The translations under genes were made by a program, and so were the position numbers. Below are positions 11,190-23,292 of a stretch of 64,000 nt of DNA, in pieces. The notes under the pieces were generated by a model, which had not been told where the DNA came from, did no database searches, and saw nothing but the letters and a program-made list of their open reading frames with translations. Every line of letters begins with the position of its first letter. Positions within the stretch are counted from its first letter, which is position 1. The stretch comes from Cricetomys ansorgei (lineage: Eukaryota > Chordata > Mammalia > Rodentia > Nesomyidae). The stretch lies in contig JAMJFZ010000239.1 of NCBI GenBank assembly GCA_026225945.1, forward strand, positions 26,561,501-26,625,500, given 5' to 3'.

Positions 11190-11590
11190 TCAACATATGG
11201 CTAGGCACATTGTAATTTTTGGAAAACCGTCCCTCTTGTTTTCTGAAATGCATTCCCACCAGTAGTGACCAAGGGCTGTGATTTCTCCGCATCTTCACCA
11301 ACGCTTGTTGTCTTTTGATGCTCTGGGTTAGTGGTCATCCTGATGGATGACAGGTGGGCCTGATTGTAGTTGTGATTTCGTTTCTCACTGTGAGGAATAG
11401 TTTGCGTCTTCTCATGCTTGTTGGCCATTTGTGTATCTTATCCGAGAAATGCCTGTAGAAGCCCTTTGCCTGTTTTTATTTATTTATTTTTCTATGAAGC
11501 TATTTGTTGTTGTTGACTTGTAGAGTTCTTTATATATTATAGATACGAATCTTTTATTGTTTGTGCCTTTTTACTTTATTAATTGGTTTT
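11190..11590 (-). mobile_element. Ancient L1 fragment (ORF2 3' region, antisense)
   Basis: It shows the order expected for an antisense mammalian L1: gcattcccaccagtagtgac, ctccgcatcttcaccaacgc, gtggtcatcctgatggatg, cttgttggccatttgtgtat and agagttctttatatattata. Many differences indicate great age. The match may extend left to about 11,040. Confidence 0.65.
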
Positions 11591-12844
11591 TTTTCCTTTG
11601 CTGACTTCCTGCCTTAGAAAAAAAAATGGAATTTATGGTTGAAAAATGCCATCTCTATGTTGCAAAGTTCTGTTTCCTAGGAAGTTTAGATAATTTTTTT
11701 CTTTTTATTTCTTTTTTTTTTTTTTTTTTTTGCCTATTTGTGATTATTTTCAGATTTTAAAAAATCTCCTTACTTTTCATGATAACTCTCCCGCCTCCCC
11801 TCCCCTCCCTTCTCCTTTCTTCTGTACTCAACCTTTGTGCTCTGTGGCCCAAAGCACTTAGTGCATTTATCCCTCCCTCCCTGTCACACTATTTTCTTTC
11901 CCTAATTCTTAGCCTCTTATTTTTCTTACGTATCCTTAGCCAGTTCCGTTTATGTTTTCCTTACCATTCTGGCTGTGTTGTACTTTTCCATGACGACTTA
12001 ACTAACAAAATGTAGTATCAAGACGAGTTAATAACTTCAGGTGATGTTTTGGGCATATTACATGTCTCCAAACGGCCTTTGATACTTCTTTCTTGGAGTC
12101 TGTCCGTCTTCTGACTTTACATGCTCTACAACACTAGCACTACAACAGTGGTTTCAACTGTTCAGTTCTATACCTTAACTCACAAACACTGCAGACAAGT
12201 GCAAATTCGGTTTTGAAAATCGCACATGTAGAGTTTTGGGCTGGGAACCCAGTGAATCATGAGTCCGCTGTAGTATCCTCAGGTTGGTGGAGCCAGTGTG
12301 GATGGGTGCAGGGGGGCAGCCCTGTCAGTAGGGCAGGAACAGGAAAGAAAGTGGTTTATCCAGCCTGCTAGGGTCTGTCCTCAGCTAGAAATAAAATGCC
12401 CCTGGAACACTGCCCCACACTCAGCATGGGTGTCTGCAGGAAGCAGTCCCCAAGCACGGGCCACATCACACATACGCTGACTGGAAAGGCTTATAGCGTG
12501 AATGGAGTCAGACGAGAGTAGACGGAAAAAGCTAAGAATAAGGGAACGAAACTGGCTCGGCGGGGAGACAGGAATATATGTTCAAATATGCTTCTAGATT
12601 TATATAAACCACAGAAATGTGTTTTGTAAATAGAAGAAAGACTGGTTCTTTCCTCTGCAGTGTGTCTGTAAAAATTTTATGTGCACATGAAACGGATGGT
12701 GCTGCTTAAGTTTTTATTCTGCACAGGATGCCGGGTACAGTGCCTTGTCATTAGTAAACCAAGTTCTTTGGCGTTCAGTCAGTGTTACTAATGTCTCCCG
12801 AGCCTAAGATACATGGGTGGTCTTGGTATTGCTTATTTATTTAT
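11591..12844. other. Intronic sequence with T and C/T-rich tracts
   Basis: A T run at about 11,710-11,731 and CT-rich sequence at 11,789-11,825; otherwise nothing recognised. Confidence 0.4.
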
Positions 12845-13020
12845 ATTCCAGGCTGTCCTGATCTGGATGTAGCCAAGAATAACCTTGAACTCTAACCCTC
12901 CTGCCTCCCCTTTTCGGATTACAGGTGCATGACACTGAACTTGATTTATGCTGGAGATCAAATCCAGAGAGCCTCCTGTGTGCTGGGCAGGCGTTCTGCC
13001 GCTGAGCCACAACCCTGGTC
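12845..13020 (-). mobile_element. B4-type (B1 + ID) SINE
   Basis: An antisense B1 half (ttccaggctgtcctgatctg) is followed by an antisense ID half (cttctgccgctgagccacaa form). Confidence 0.65.
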
Positions 13021-13390
13021 CTGCCACTGCCTTTTAGAATAGTTCCTTTGAATGTGGTGGTGAAGGACATAGGCTGTGGTCACCACAGTGAAGAAGCCTG
13101 GTCACTAAAACAGAAACAGGAAAACATTTTGCTTTTATGGGGCATTTATCAAAGGAATGACCAGTTTGCAGTTTCTTGTGCACAGGGTGGGACAATGTAC
13201 ATTCGTCCCTCATACTGTGGATGATGTTCTAGAACCATCCACCTAGTACATGCCCTGATCTTCAGATAGCACTTTCTATGTTGTTATGGTAGGGTGTCTT
13301 GTAAATACACTAAAAATACAGCGCATAACCATGAACCATATGAAAATGTTTTTAAAACTTGCGAAATGTTCATATCTGGGATTTTTGTCT

Positions 13391-13540
13391 GTTTGTTTGT
13401 TGTTTGAGACATGGTCTTACTCTGTACCTAGGTTGGCTGGGAACTCACTCTGTAGCCTGGGCTGGTCTAGAAACCACAGCAGTCCTCAGGTTCTGTCTCC
13501 CAAGTGCTGGGGTCACAGGTGTGAGTCTCCATGTCTCACT
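13391..13540 (-). mobile_element. B1 SINE
   Basis: gtttgagacatggtcttact ... caagtgctggggtcacaggt. Confidence 0.65.
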
Positions 13541-14023
13541 GGGATTTTCCATTCACTATTTTCAGAGCATGGTTGTCCCTGGGCTCCTAAAACTGTGGAA
13601 AACGAACCCACAACCAGCAGTGGCTTGGGTCAGAGCCCTAGGTGTGATGCCCACAGTGTCAGCCGTCTGAAGTGCTCTGCTTGTTGCTTCCTGAGTCTCT
13701 TAGGACCATTGCCAGTTTCATTTGCTTATGAGGGCTTAGTTGTAGTGGTTACAACCTCTTCAGATTTACTCTGCTGCATGTGAAGAGCTGTACAAAAACT
13801 CCAATTAAGCGTATTGTTTCTAAGAAAATAACGTTGGGGCCAAGACCAATTTAGTTTATGATTGCTGAGCAGCCACATTTTTTTTAGAAATGTTTTCCTC
13901 ACAGCTAATTAAAACAAAATTGGAATCTTAAGGAACACAGTGTCAGGTTTTCTGGAGTCCTTTTAGAATGACCACATTTTCAGAGTATTCTCTGTGTGCC
14001 AGGCTTCGATCTAAAAGCACTGA

Positions 14024-14080
14024 GGTTCTTCTTCTTCTACTTCTCCTTTTTCTTCTTCTTCTTCTTCTTTTTTTTTTTAA
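14024..14080. repeat. (CTT)n microsatellite and T tract
   Basis: Imperfect TTC/CTT triplets ending in a poly-T run. Confidence 0.9.
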
Positions 14081-14098
14081 AGAGTCTTGACACGCTCT

Positions 14099-14252
14099 GG
14101 GCTATGGTGGTGCATGCCTTTAATCCCAGCACTCGGGAGGCAGAGGCAGGTGGATCTCTTGTGAGTTTGAGGTCAGCTTGGTCTACAGCTTGAGTTCCAG
14201 GAAGGCCAGAGTTACAACAGAGAAACCCTGTCTTGGAAAAACCATATAGGGC
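14099..14252 (+). mobile_element. B1 SINE, lineage-variant type
   Basis: Near full-length sense B1 (tggtggtgcatgcctttaat, ggcaggtggatctcttgtga). It carries the variant 3' segment gttacaacagagaaaccctg. Confidence 0.85.
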
Positions 14253-17200
14253 ATTTCACGGCCGAGTTGAGTGGCTGTGGAGGGTGGGTGTTCCTGGGAA
14301 GCCTCAGGGAGAACCAATCAGGTGTCTAGAGGCTGAGGTGGGAGCAGAGGAAAAAGAGGAGAAAAGGTTTCATAGAGGATGTAGAAAGAACTATGATAAA
14401 CAGACATTACAGAAACGCTAGACACCAGGCAGAGGATAATTTCTTGAGGGGTTCATGTTTGAGGTCTGTTCCCATCCCCGAGGTTGTATGACCAACCCAC
14501 CCACAAACATAGCTGAAGCAGTAACAGGATGGCCTTGCTGGAGGGACTTGAGGATTGAGGCTAGGATTACCCGGAGCCCTACCTCTCAGATGGGGACAGA
14601 TGGATTGGTTGGTTCGTTGGGTTCGTGTTTCTGTTGGCCATGTCACTCATTTGTGGTCCCTGGGTGCCAGATGTGTTACATGCTTGCTCGGGGCTTCCCA
14701 GGAGGGAGTCCTGGGAGATGCAGGTGCAAGCCATGTGGCTTTTTATAGCCTTGCTTTGTAAGTCACATTTTTACCTTGTTCCAGTAGTTGGAACTGTGTC
14801 ACCAAGTCCAGTCTGGGTTCAAGGAGAGAGGGAAAGCAGACTCGACCTCCGGGAGAGTGTCCGTGAGTGCGTACTCCTGTTTTAAGACCACAGCATCTTT
14901 GTGTGACATCTGTGCAGATGTGTTCAGAGGTGAAACGTCTCTTAGAGAGAGGTGGGCCAAATGTCAAAGTTTAGGGTGCCTGACAGCGGGGGCGGGGTGG
15001 TGTGATGACCCCGGAGAAACTAAATCAAAAGAGAGAAGTCCAGGCCGCGAACCTGCCTTGTGTAAGAAATAAGCAGGCTTCCGAAATCTATGGAGACGCA
15101 GGTGGGGCTGGGTGAGCAAGTAAAGACTAGCCCAAGGGGTGAGTACAGGTGGTAGACAGAGAGGAGGGACTTCCCGGATACTTGACAAGGCTGAGGAGAA
15201 TGGGAAGGCAAGGTACAGACTGAGGCTGTGGGAACTGGGAACGGGGGAAGTGGGGCAGCCAAAAATGGATGGTCCTTTTGGAAGAGCCCAGGGGTGTTTG
15301 AACAGGGATTTTGGATGAAGTCATAGTGCCTCGCTGTCCTGTGTTGAGTGACGTTTTTTAACTGTGAAAGTGGAGAGGATGAGAAGTTTGGAAGTGTTTG
15401 TAAAATGAGTAGAATCCAGAGGCAAAGGAGAGTGCTCCTGATTTCAGTTAAGATGCTTTTCATGCAAAGTGCATTTTCCTGGTGCTATTATAGAGTCTGA
15501 CCTTCAGGCAGTCCCAGTCTGTAAGCAGTAATTCACTTTCATGTGTGAGAACCTTGCAGAGAAGAGGCACCTGTTAAATATTGGTCCCAGGGAAAGTATT
15601 ATCCATCCCTTGGGTGATCTCATCGCCAGAGAAGCAGTTTAACCTGGTGGTGACATTTGAGCAAAATTGGAGACACTGCAGATTTGGCCAGTGGTTTCTG
15701 AGGCGGAGGCTCCGTCTGTGAGAACTTGTGTTCGCAGTGCTGGGATGGATCGTACCAAGTCGAGATTTGTCAAATAGTCTCACTCAGGTTCTTTCAGCTT
15801 CAGACCCAGGAGTGAGTCAGCTGCTTTCTTCAGCTCACAGGTCATCATGAAGCCTCTGTGCCCCAATGGCGGCAAATGGATGGTCCTGCCCTTTGCTTCA
15901 GAGCTTCAACAAGATGGAGCATTTCCATTCAGGGTGAAGACAACCTGACAGATTTCTCTGCGTTCTGCAGCTTTCATTTGGTTCCATGTTATAGTCCCCT
16001 GGAGACCCGACTGTAGATAATGGATTTGAGAAGCTGTGACAGCCAACTCCAGCTTTTCAAAGTGGCCAGATAACTGTATTCTCCTACAGCCCCAGGTCAC
16101 AGGAGTCTGTCTGTGTTCCTGTCTACTCTCAGCAGCGCCTTTTGCAGGCTTCTCCCAGCTTCCCCTTTCCTGTCTTTTCTCCAGTGTCCTTTTTCTCTCC
16201 CTGTAGGGATAAGACACTGGTATGTGTGGGACACTGCTCTCTGGAATGTGTGAACTTGGTATTTGGGAAAAACCTGTAAATGACAGGTAACTGTTAATGA
16301 TTGCTTCCTGAAGATGAAACAGTCATGGATGTAACTCCTGGCTGGGCCAATTGTTAAAAGTACCCAGCCCCTAATTTCTTACATGTGAAAGGCATTGGTT
16401 TATGATATTGCTAATGAAGAGACCAGGGACTGCCTGGGAAGCTCCAGGTTAGAGGTGCTGGGCTAGTTGGCTGAGACATCAGACCATATTGTTCTGTTTT
16501 TATGCAAAACAGACCTTCCTATCGGTGGGAGAGGTCAATTAATTGTCTTACATCAATAAAGGAGTTGAACTGAGTGAGCTCTGGGTTCAGTTCTCAAAAC
16601 TGTTGAAACTGTTCCCTCTGCTTTCGTGGGTTCGCATCCTGAAGCGACTCTCTGTTCTTTATCGAACCCACGTGTGACCGAGAACAACCACATCTTTCAA
16701 ACCTTCTCCACTTGCAAGAGTGATGTCATGCATTTATTTAATAATATGCTTTATGTGCAGTGTTCTATTGTGTTTTTTTTTCTGTAGCAGTAATAAAAAA
16801 AACCCCAGAAACCTATTTTGTTCACTTTGCTCATTTATTATTAATTTTCTTGTTATTCCAAGGCTAATTTAGTTGCACATACACACATGGTGCTTTTAAA
16901 TATAGAAGAGACATTTCAAACTACTAATTAGGAATTTAAAAAATATCATACTCTGGGCCAATAGAGAAACAAAGGACCATGGCTTGGCCCTTTTCTTTCC
17001 TGACTTATGAGTATCATAATTAAAAAAAAAACTGATTAGAGGTTATACAAGAAAGTTTAGATTTATCTTTCCTAAATGGATTGCAGGAAGCTGGGAGTCG
17101 GTTATGACTGTAATGTGGTCCCTCCTAGGATGCGGGCCCCTGTGGGATCGTCACAGTCCCCGTGGATGCTACCTACCATCAGGCTCCAGCTCTTGCAGCC

Positions 17201-17701
17201 TTCCCTGGCCTAGAGGTCAGGAGAGGCCAAGGCTGGCCTGCTTTGCAGTCTGCCCACTCTTGCTGGGCCTCAGGACAACAGGCCCTCCTCCCTCTGACCC
17301 TGCTGCTTGTCCTCATCCAGATGCTGGTCCGCTCAATCACCTTTTCCCTATTGGCAGGGACAGTATGTAATTGTTTTTCGTGTGTCCCTTTCCCCATTCC
17401 TACTGCCATGCCATACCCGGATCTCACGCTCTGAATAATGTCACTAAAGCCTCCGCGGTGATGCGGTTCTCTGCCTTGCGGCCTAGCGGTCGGAGGTGAT
17501 TAGGATGTAGTACGCAGAGGGGATGGCTTGGACTTTTGAGCTTCCGGAGAATTTGAAGTTTTTAACTCTTTTCAGTCAATACTGTGTGGAACAGAGAACA
17601 TCTTATCAGCTGCTGATGCTGACTTTTATCAAGTGTTTTCAGAGTCCTAGCTCCTGTCCTGTGGGCTTTCCCTGTTTGCTGGTGAGTTTAAAGTTGAGAG
17701 G
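14253..17701. other. 3.4-kb repeat-poor intronic stretch
   Basis: No SINE, LTR or L1 segment is recognised, which is unusual for this intron. Open frames here (up to 147 codons on the minus strand at 15,020-15,463) lack start context, splice structure and family similarity. Confidence 0.5.
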
Positions 17702-17709
17702 TTGTAAGG

Positions 17710-17931
17710 CAGTGGTTCTCAACCTGTGGGTCACAACCCCTTTAGGGGTCAAATGACCCTTTCTCGGGTCACCCAAGGCCATCTGCATGTCAGATATTTA
17801 CATTACGATTCATAACAGTAGCAAAATGCTGGTTATGAAGTAGCAATGAAAATAATTTTATGGTTGGGGCTCAGCACAATATGAGGAACTGTATTAAAGG
17901 GTCGCATCATTAGGAAGGTTGAGAACCACTG
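17710..17931 (+). mobile_element. URR1-type hAT DNA transposon (non-autonomous)
   Basis: The 222-bp element has terminal inverted repeats cagtggttctcaacc and ggttgagaaccactg. It carries the characteristic gggtcacaacccctttaggg and catttacattacgattcata form segments. An 8-bp target duplication flanks it (ttgtaagg / ttctaagg, one mismatch). No transposase is encoded. Confidence 0.9.
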
Positions 17932-18052
17932 TTCTAAGGCACTCTCCAACATCACAAAGTAAATCGGCAGTATTTTATCACCTGCTGCTAATGTAGGAAC
18001 TCCTACTCTAAATGAGTTTTGTCAAAATGGAACTGGTTTACTAAATAACAAT

Positions 18053-18160
18053 TTGTGTGTGAATATGTGTTCATGTATGTTTCAACCATGTATGTACACA
18101 AGTGTGTGTGTGTTCATGTGTGTTCCAACCATGTGTGTGCACAAGTGTGTGTGTATATGT
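18053..18160. repeat. Imperfect TG/TATG-rich repeat
   Basis: Two related units containing tgtgttcatgtatgtttcaaccatgt and tgtgttccaaccatgtgtgt forms about 60 bp apart. Confidence 0.6.
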
Positions 18161-18418
18161 ATGTACATATGGAGGTCAGAGGACGACTTAAGCTTTCATT
18201 GCTTAGGCACTGTCCACCTGTCCACTTTGTTTTTTGAGACGTCTTTCAGTGGCCTGGAGCTCACCAAACAGGCTAGGCTGGCTGGCCAGTGTCTCAGGAC
18301 TTGCCTGTTTCACGTTGCCAGAGATGGGATTCTGTATATGCACTGCCATGCCGAGCTTTTACGCCAGTGCTGGGGATCGAACTCAGATCTTCATTCTGCC
18401 AAGACGAGCAACCTCATT
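18161..18418 (-). mobile_element. B4-type SINE, near complete
   Basis: Ordered antisense blocks: ggaggtcagaggacgactta, ttttttgagacgtctttcag, caggctaggctggctggcca, gtgctggggatcgaactcag. Confidence 0.7.
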
Positions 18419-18526
18419 TTGAAAAGTTTATTTATACAAATTCATTTAAGGAAATTAAATATGTTATTTACTTTTATGTTACTGTGGCCCAAATGCTTGG
18501 CAGAATCAACTTAAGTGAAAAAGCTT

Positions 18527-18567
18527 GCTTGCTTGCTTATTTATTTATTCATTTATTTATTTATGCT
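18527..18567. repeat. (TTTA)n microsatellite
   Basis: gcttgcttatttatttattc leading into further atttattt units. Confidence 0.85.
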
Positions 18568-18990
18568 CATGGTTTCAGAGGGTTGTAGTCCATGGCAGGG
18601 AAGCCACGGGGCAAGGCTTGTAGTAAAGGCTCTGCATATGCTTTGACCAGGAGGAAGAACAAGTAAGGCAGGAACGTGAGATGGGGCTGTAACTTCAAAG
18701 ACCCATGTCTAAAGACCTACTTCTGCCAGCTAGGCCCCACCTCCCAGGGGTTCCACATTCTCTTAAAATACGTGGTAGCGAACTGGCTGTGGTAGCCCAT
18801 GCCTTAAGCCCAGCGCTCCAGAAGCAGGCAGATCTCTGTGAGTTCGAGGCCAGCCTGGTCTACAGAGTGAGTTTTAGTACAGCCAGAGTTACAACAGAGA
18901 AACCCTGTCTTGGGGAAAAAAAAAAGAATCACTGGCTGGGGACAGTCATTCAAAACATGAGCTGGAGGGGACATTTCCGATTCAAACCAT
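18568..18990 (-). mobile_element. MaLR-type LTR fragment split by a B1
   Basis: Antisense MaLR pieces lie on both sides of the B1: ctaggccccacctcccaggg before it, and ggggacatttccgattcaaaccatcac form after it. Confidence 0.6.
18784..18926 (+). mobile_element. B1 SINE, lineage-variant type, nested
   Basis: tgtgagttcgaggccagcct, then agagttacaacagagaaacc and an A tail. Confidence 0.8.
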
Positions 18991-19640
18991 CACGTGAAGT
19001 TGAGACCTCAGCACACTTAGGCACTTTTCTCCCACACTTGATTTGTTACTGTCCAAGAGCCATTCTTGGTTTGATTCTACGTATACACCAGGGGACAAAT
19101 GTGCTAACAGGAGTTGGGGCACATTCCAGTAAAAGTCATTTTCTTTATTGACTACATTCCTCTCCCTCCCCTGCACACACCCTGTCAGATCGGTGTTGGA
19201 GATCTTAATCACAGGCCTTTCCCTGAAACACAGGCTGCTTTCTTTGGCAGTCCTTCAAGGAATCAGGTTTCCTGTGTTCAAAGGGAACCTGGGACCTGCT
19301 TGTGCTTGCCCTTTCTCTTGTGAGACATCCTTAGAGTTGGAGTTGGAGCCTCAGTTTAGAACCTTCCATGTAGCGAGCATTCCTTTGAAGGGTGGCTGTT
19401 GAGGAAGGCTGTTTTCATAACAGCACTGTATACCTGCCTCGGTGCTTTGCTGGTTTGCTTCTGCTCATGTGATCCTGCCAGTCATGTTAGGGGTGGGTCT
19501 AACTCCTTCAGGCTGCTCCTCTACAAGTTCCTAGCCCCTTCTCTCCCTTCCAGGGTCAGCTCTCCATCCTTGCATAAGAAAAGAGGAGGCGGGGTTTACC
19601 TGCTTTTGAGATAGAGAGACCCAAAGGGAAAGTGCCCAAG

Positions 19641-20182
19641 TTAGGGTTTCTATTGCTGTAGTAAAACACTGACCAAAAGCAACTTGGGAAAGAAAGGGTT
19701 TATTTCTTTTTAATTTTTTTGTTTTGTTTTGTTTTGTTTGAGACAGGGTCTCTACATAGTCCTGGCTGTCCTGGAACTGTGTAGACCAGGGTGGCCTCCA
19801 ACTCACAGAGATCCACCTGTGTCTGTCTCTGGAGTGCTGGGATTAAAGATGTGTGCCACACGCCTGGTGTTTATTTCATCTTACACTTCTGTGTCATGTC
19901 CATTACTGAGGGAAATCAAGACAGAAACATGGAGGCAGGAACTGAAGCAGCAACCAGGAAGTAGTGCTGCTTATTGGCTTGCTCCTCAGGGCTTGCTCAG
20001 CCTGCTTCTTAATACAGCCCAGGCCCACCCACCCAGGGGTGGGTGCCCACAGTGGGCTGAGCCTCCCACATCAATCATTAATTAAGAAAATGCTCCACAG
20101 ACTTTGTCTACAGGCCAATTAGACAGGAGCAACTCCTGAACTGCCAACCCCTGTTGCCAGTTTTGTGTCATGTTGACGTGGA
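19641..20182 (-). mobile_element. MaLR-like LTR split by a B1
   Basis: ttagggtttctattgctgta opens the antisense element. After the B1 it continues ggcttgctcctcagggcttg, caatcattaattaagaaaat and ends near gtgtcatgttgacgtgg. The same family occurs at 27,375. Confidence 0.7.
19707..19868 (-). mobile_element. B1 SINE nested in LTR
   Basis: Exact target duplication gtttatttc at 19,698-19,706 and 19,869-19,877; antisense B1 body with a (TTTTG)n tail. Confidence 0.85.
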
Positions 20183-21397
20183 AGATGCCAGTTTGTTTTT
20201 CCCTCTTTTTCAAACTATTACTGCTAATCAGACACATTTCAGAAAGTGCACCCCAAAACCCAGCGCTCCAGTATTCTGCTTTGGAGCAACAGAGACTCAG
20301 GGTTCTTGTTTATATAGAAAGCTGCTTGCCTGCAGATGGATAGGCCTCATCTGAAGTCACTTCTGGTGTTCTGCAGCACTTCTGGTCATGCTTTTAATTT
20401 GCCACTTCGCTCAGGTAGGGATGGAGAAATTATACAACGATCTTTTGGTGTGCCTTACACCTTTCAGAAGACAAAAACAGCTAACCTATGGCTCCAACTG
20501 ACTTAATTTCAGGTAAATGAAGTGATAGGGTAACACTTTCCATGGCACTGTTGGGACAGTGGGGCTTAATAGGGGGACAAGGAGGGCCTCCCTGCTTTCT
20601 TTTTCAGTCTGATTAAGTGGTACTGAGGGTCGGTGACTCCATTTTGGTTTGGTCTGGTCTGTTGGGGCCTAGTGCAGGGGTTGGGTCACAAAGTAAGTCT
20701 TGCTAGAATTTTTCTTTGGCATTCCTTAAGAATTACTTGCTTTGTTTTGTTTTTTTTAAGTTTTAAGTCTAGTCTTTAGAGACAAATATTCTCTCCACTA
20801 CTGTTGTTCCTGCCACACAGTGGTGGATTTATTTATTTTATTTTTTTTTTGGATATTCTCGTTATAGGAAGCTATAATTACATCACTCATCGCCACTTCT
20901 CTGGGAAAAGAACCTAAAATTCTTAAATGGATAAATCTGGCCTAGATAAGGAAAGCAGTATGTTGGCTGAATAGTGAGAGATGAGACCTGTATTTGCTTT
21001 CAGTTTAAAAAAGAGCTATATATATTTTTTTTTCCATACAGAGAAGAGCCGAGGTCCAGAATGTTGAATGACACACAGCTGTTTCTCTGTAGTTCTGCCT
21101 TGGCCCCAAGCAGGGGTTCTTTGCCCATACCGAAGTACAAGTAGGTGGTGATGAGCTCCCATATCCAAGAGAAGAAAAGGTTGGACCCCGAGTCGCTGAT
21201 ATTGCCAAACCCAGAGTGAAAATGCGTTCAGCTTTTCTGAAGAGCCCTTGTTAGAGTGAAACTCTTTATCAGAAAGCGAAGGGGAATATCTAGGTCGTTC
21301 TAGAGATGGGCTTTAAAAGCTCTTGCCTTCGGGGCCGGCAGTCATGCCATGCACTTCTGTGTTAGGCCAAATAGGCTCTCGCTTTAAAAATACATCA
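20183..21397. other. Intronic sequence, no recognised feature
   Basis: Contains a short T/A-rich run near 20,830; nothing else recognised. Confidence 0.4.
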
Positions 21398-21550
21398 GGG
21401 CTGGACTTGTAGCTCAGTTGGTTGGGTGCTTTCCTCATACACATGAGACCCTGAGTTCGATCCCTAACAACCAGATAAACCTGGTATGGTGGTCCATGCA
21501 GCAGGAGGGAGAGTGGTTATCATTGGCTACACAGTACATTTGAAGGAGAC
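21398..21550 (+). mobile_element. ID-type SINE with B4-like extension
   Basis: The tRNA-like head ggacttgtagctcagttggt and B box gagttcgatccctaacaac are clear; a diverged B1-like part follows. Confidence 0.65.
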
Positions 21551-21586
21551 ACGCATTGATCGGAGAGTTGACTCTGATGTATAAGG

Positions 21587-21945
21587 TTCTGGGAGGTGGC
21601 TCAGGGGATAAAGTGCTTGCTGCACAGTCATGGACACTGAAGTTCGGATCCCCAGAACCCATGTTAAGTCAGACAGACTTTAACCCTTTAGCCTCCTTTA
21701 ACCTCAGCATTGGGAGGTGGGGAGGAGGGATCCCGGTGGTGAGCAGTTTCGCCACACTGGCTGTAATTGGTGAGGTCCAGATTCAGTGAGAGATCTTGCC
21801 TTGGGAAATAAAGTAGAGAGATTAAGAAAGACTCTCAAGGTCAACTTCAAGCCTGTACGTACATACACACAGATGTGCTTGTGCATCTGCACACAGTGTG
21901 ACCACATACATGGGAACACAAATACTCAAACACACATTGTACACA
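21587..21945 (+). mobile_element. B4-type SINE with CA-rich end
   Basis: Sense ggaggtggctcaggggataa, agttcggatccccagaaccc, a middle B1-like part and a terminal CA-rich stretch. Confidence 0.6.
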
Positions 21946-21976
21946 CAAGAAGACATTTTAGAAGTGGATCATTCTT

Positions 21977-22131
21977 TTTTTTTTTTTTTCCTTTCAATTT
22001 TTCCAGACAGGGTTTCTCTGTTGTAACTCTGGCTGTCCTGGAACTCATTCTGTAGACCAGACTGGGCGGATTCACAGAGATCTACCTGCCTCTGTGAGTT
22101 CTGGGATTAAAGGTGTGCACCACCACTGCTG
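21977..22131 (-). mobile_element. Young B1 SINE with perfect 17-bp target duplication
   Basis: Identical agaagtggatcattctt at 21,960-21,976 and 22,132-22,148 flanks the element. The body carries the variant tctctgttgtaactctggct. Confidence 0.92.
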
Positions 22132-22164
22132 AGAAGTGGATCATTCTTAATCCGTTTTGTTTTT

Positions 22165-22262
22165 TTATTTTTGAAGATAAGGGTCTTGCTGTGTGGCTCA
22201 GACTGGGCTGAAGCTTGCAGTCCTCCTGACTATACCTCCAAAGCCCTGGGCTTATAGACACG
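22165..22262 (-). mobile_element. B1-like fragment
   Basis: agataagggtcttgctgtgt ... ctgggcttatagacacgtg. Confidence 0.45.
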
Positions 22263-22431
22263 TGAAGAGGCTGTTTCTGTGGCCATTTCTTAAACAAATA
22301 TTAAGTATCATGAACCTCCTATTTTTAGGTTTCTGTAAATCTGGTAGAATTTATTTTTACCTTTAGAAATGTAAAGGTTTTTTTTTTTTTTTTTAGCCCC
22401 CTCACCGCCCCTTTCTGGCTGTGAAGTTAAT

Positions 22432-22432
<1 letters not shown>

Positions 22433-22475
<43 letters not shown>
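22433..22475. repeat. (TG)n microsatellite
   Basis: About 20 uninterrupted TG units, 40 bp after a poly-T tract (22,380-22,394). Confidence 0.97.
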
Positions 22476-22476
<1 letters not shown>

Positions 22477-23292
22477 GTTCTAGGCTCTGCAGTGCTGAAC
22501 CGGCTTGACCAGGATTTACAGGTGCGTTGGCCAATCCTCCATAAGGCTTATTCTTCCTCAAGGCTCCTGCTCTTGTGCCCTTTGCCCTTTGCCCTTTTGC
22601 CTGACTAGACAGCTTCAGCAAGTGCAAGGATGGCAGCAGGGTCTGGGAGCTCAGCTGCTCTCTGCTGCCTGTGACGTGAAAGCTCCAACAAACAGGACAA
22701 CAAAAGACTTTATAAGTAGCTCTCCTTAAACAAGGCCTTCATTGTCCAGACTCTCCTGTACTGTTGCTAGCTCTTCTTATTACAGTTGCCTGTTTGTCAT
22801 GCACTCACCCCTCAGAAGGCACCAGGAACACCAGTTGAACTGTTGGGAGTTGGGAGAGAAATCCTTACTAGATGTGTTGTTCACAACCGCATTGCTCAGC
22901 AGTCCCTGGGGAACCGTGACCTCCCATCTGTGAGCTTTCCACATGTCACAGATACAGCTAACCATCTGTAACATCACAAAGCAGAAACTAACTTAGAGGA
23001 CTTGTGCATAGGCTGCTTATAAAAACGGGGGTGGGCATAAATATAGTTGAAGCGTGGGTACCTCAGGTGACAGTCGTCCGGTTTTGATCTCTGCCTGCCT
23101 TTGTGAACCAGGCCTCCCCAAGCATAAGGGACATTTGAGGGACAGATGGCAAGCCCATCTATAGAGTCTGACTCAGTAGGTTAGAGGTCAGGCCTGGTGA
23201 TGTGTATTTTTAGCAGGTTTCCATATGTGACTGTTCAAGGACCACATTTGGTCATACTGAATTTTTTTTCTTTTTTGTACACACTTTTCTTC

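Noticed and set aside
15020..15463. 147-codon minus-strand open frame
   Set aside because: No recognisable domain, no splice or promoter signal; a chance frame in intron.
21398..21475. tRNA-like sequence (possible tRNA gene)
   Set aside because: It has A/B-box-like motifs but is an ID-type SINE with a continuing repeat body and no tRNA cloverleaf acceptor stem.
22433..22475. Clustered short repeats here and elsewhere as a possible array system
   Set aside because: They are simple dinucleotide or tetranucleotide microsatellites without spacers; CRISPR arrays do not occur in such genomes.
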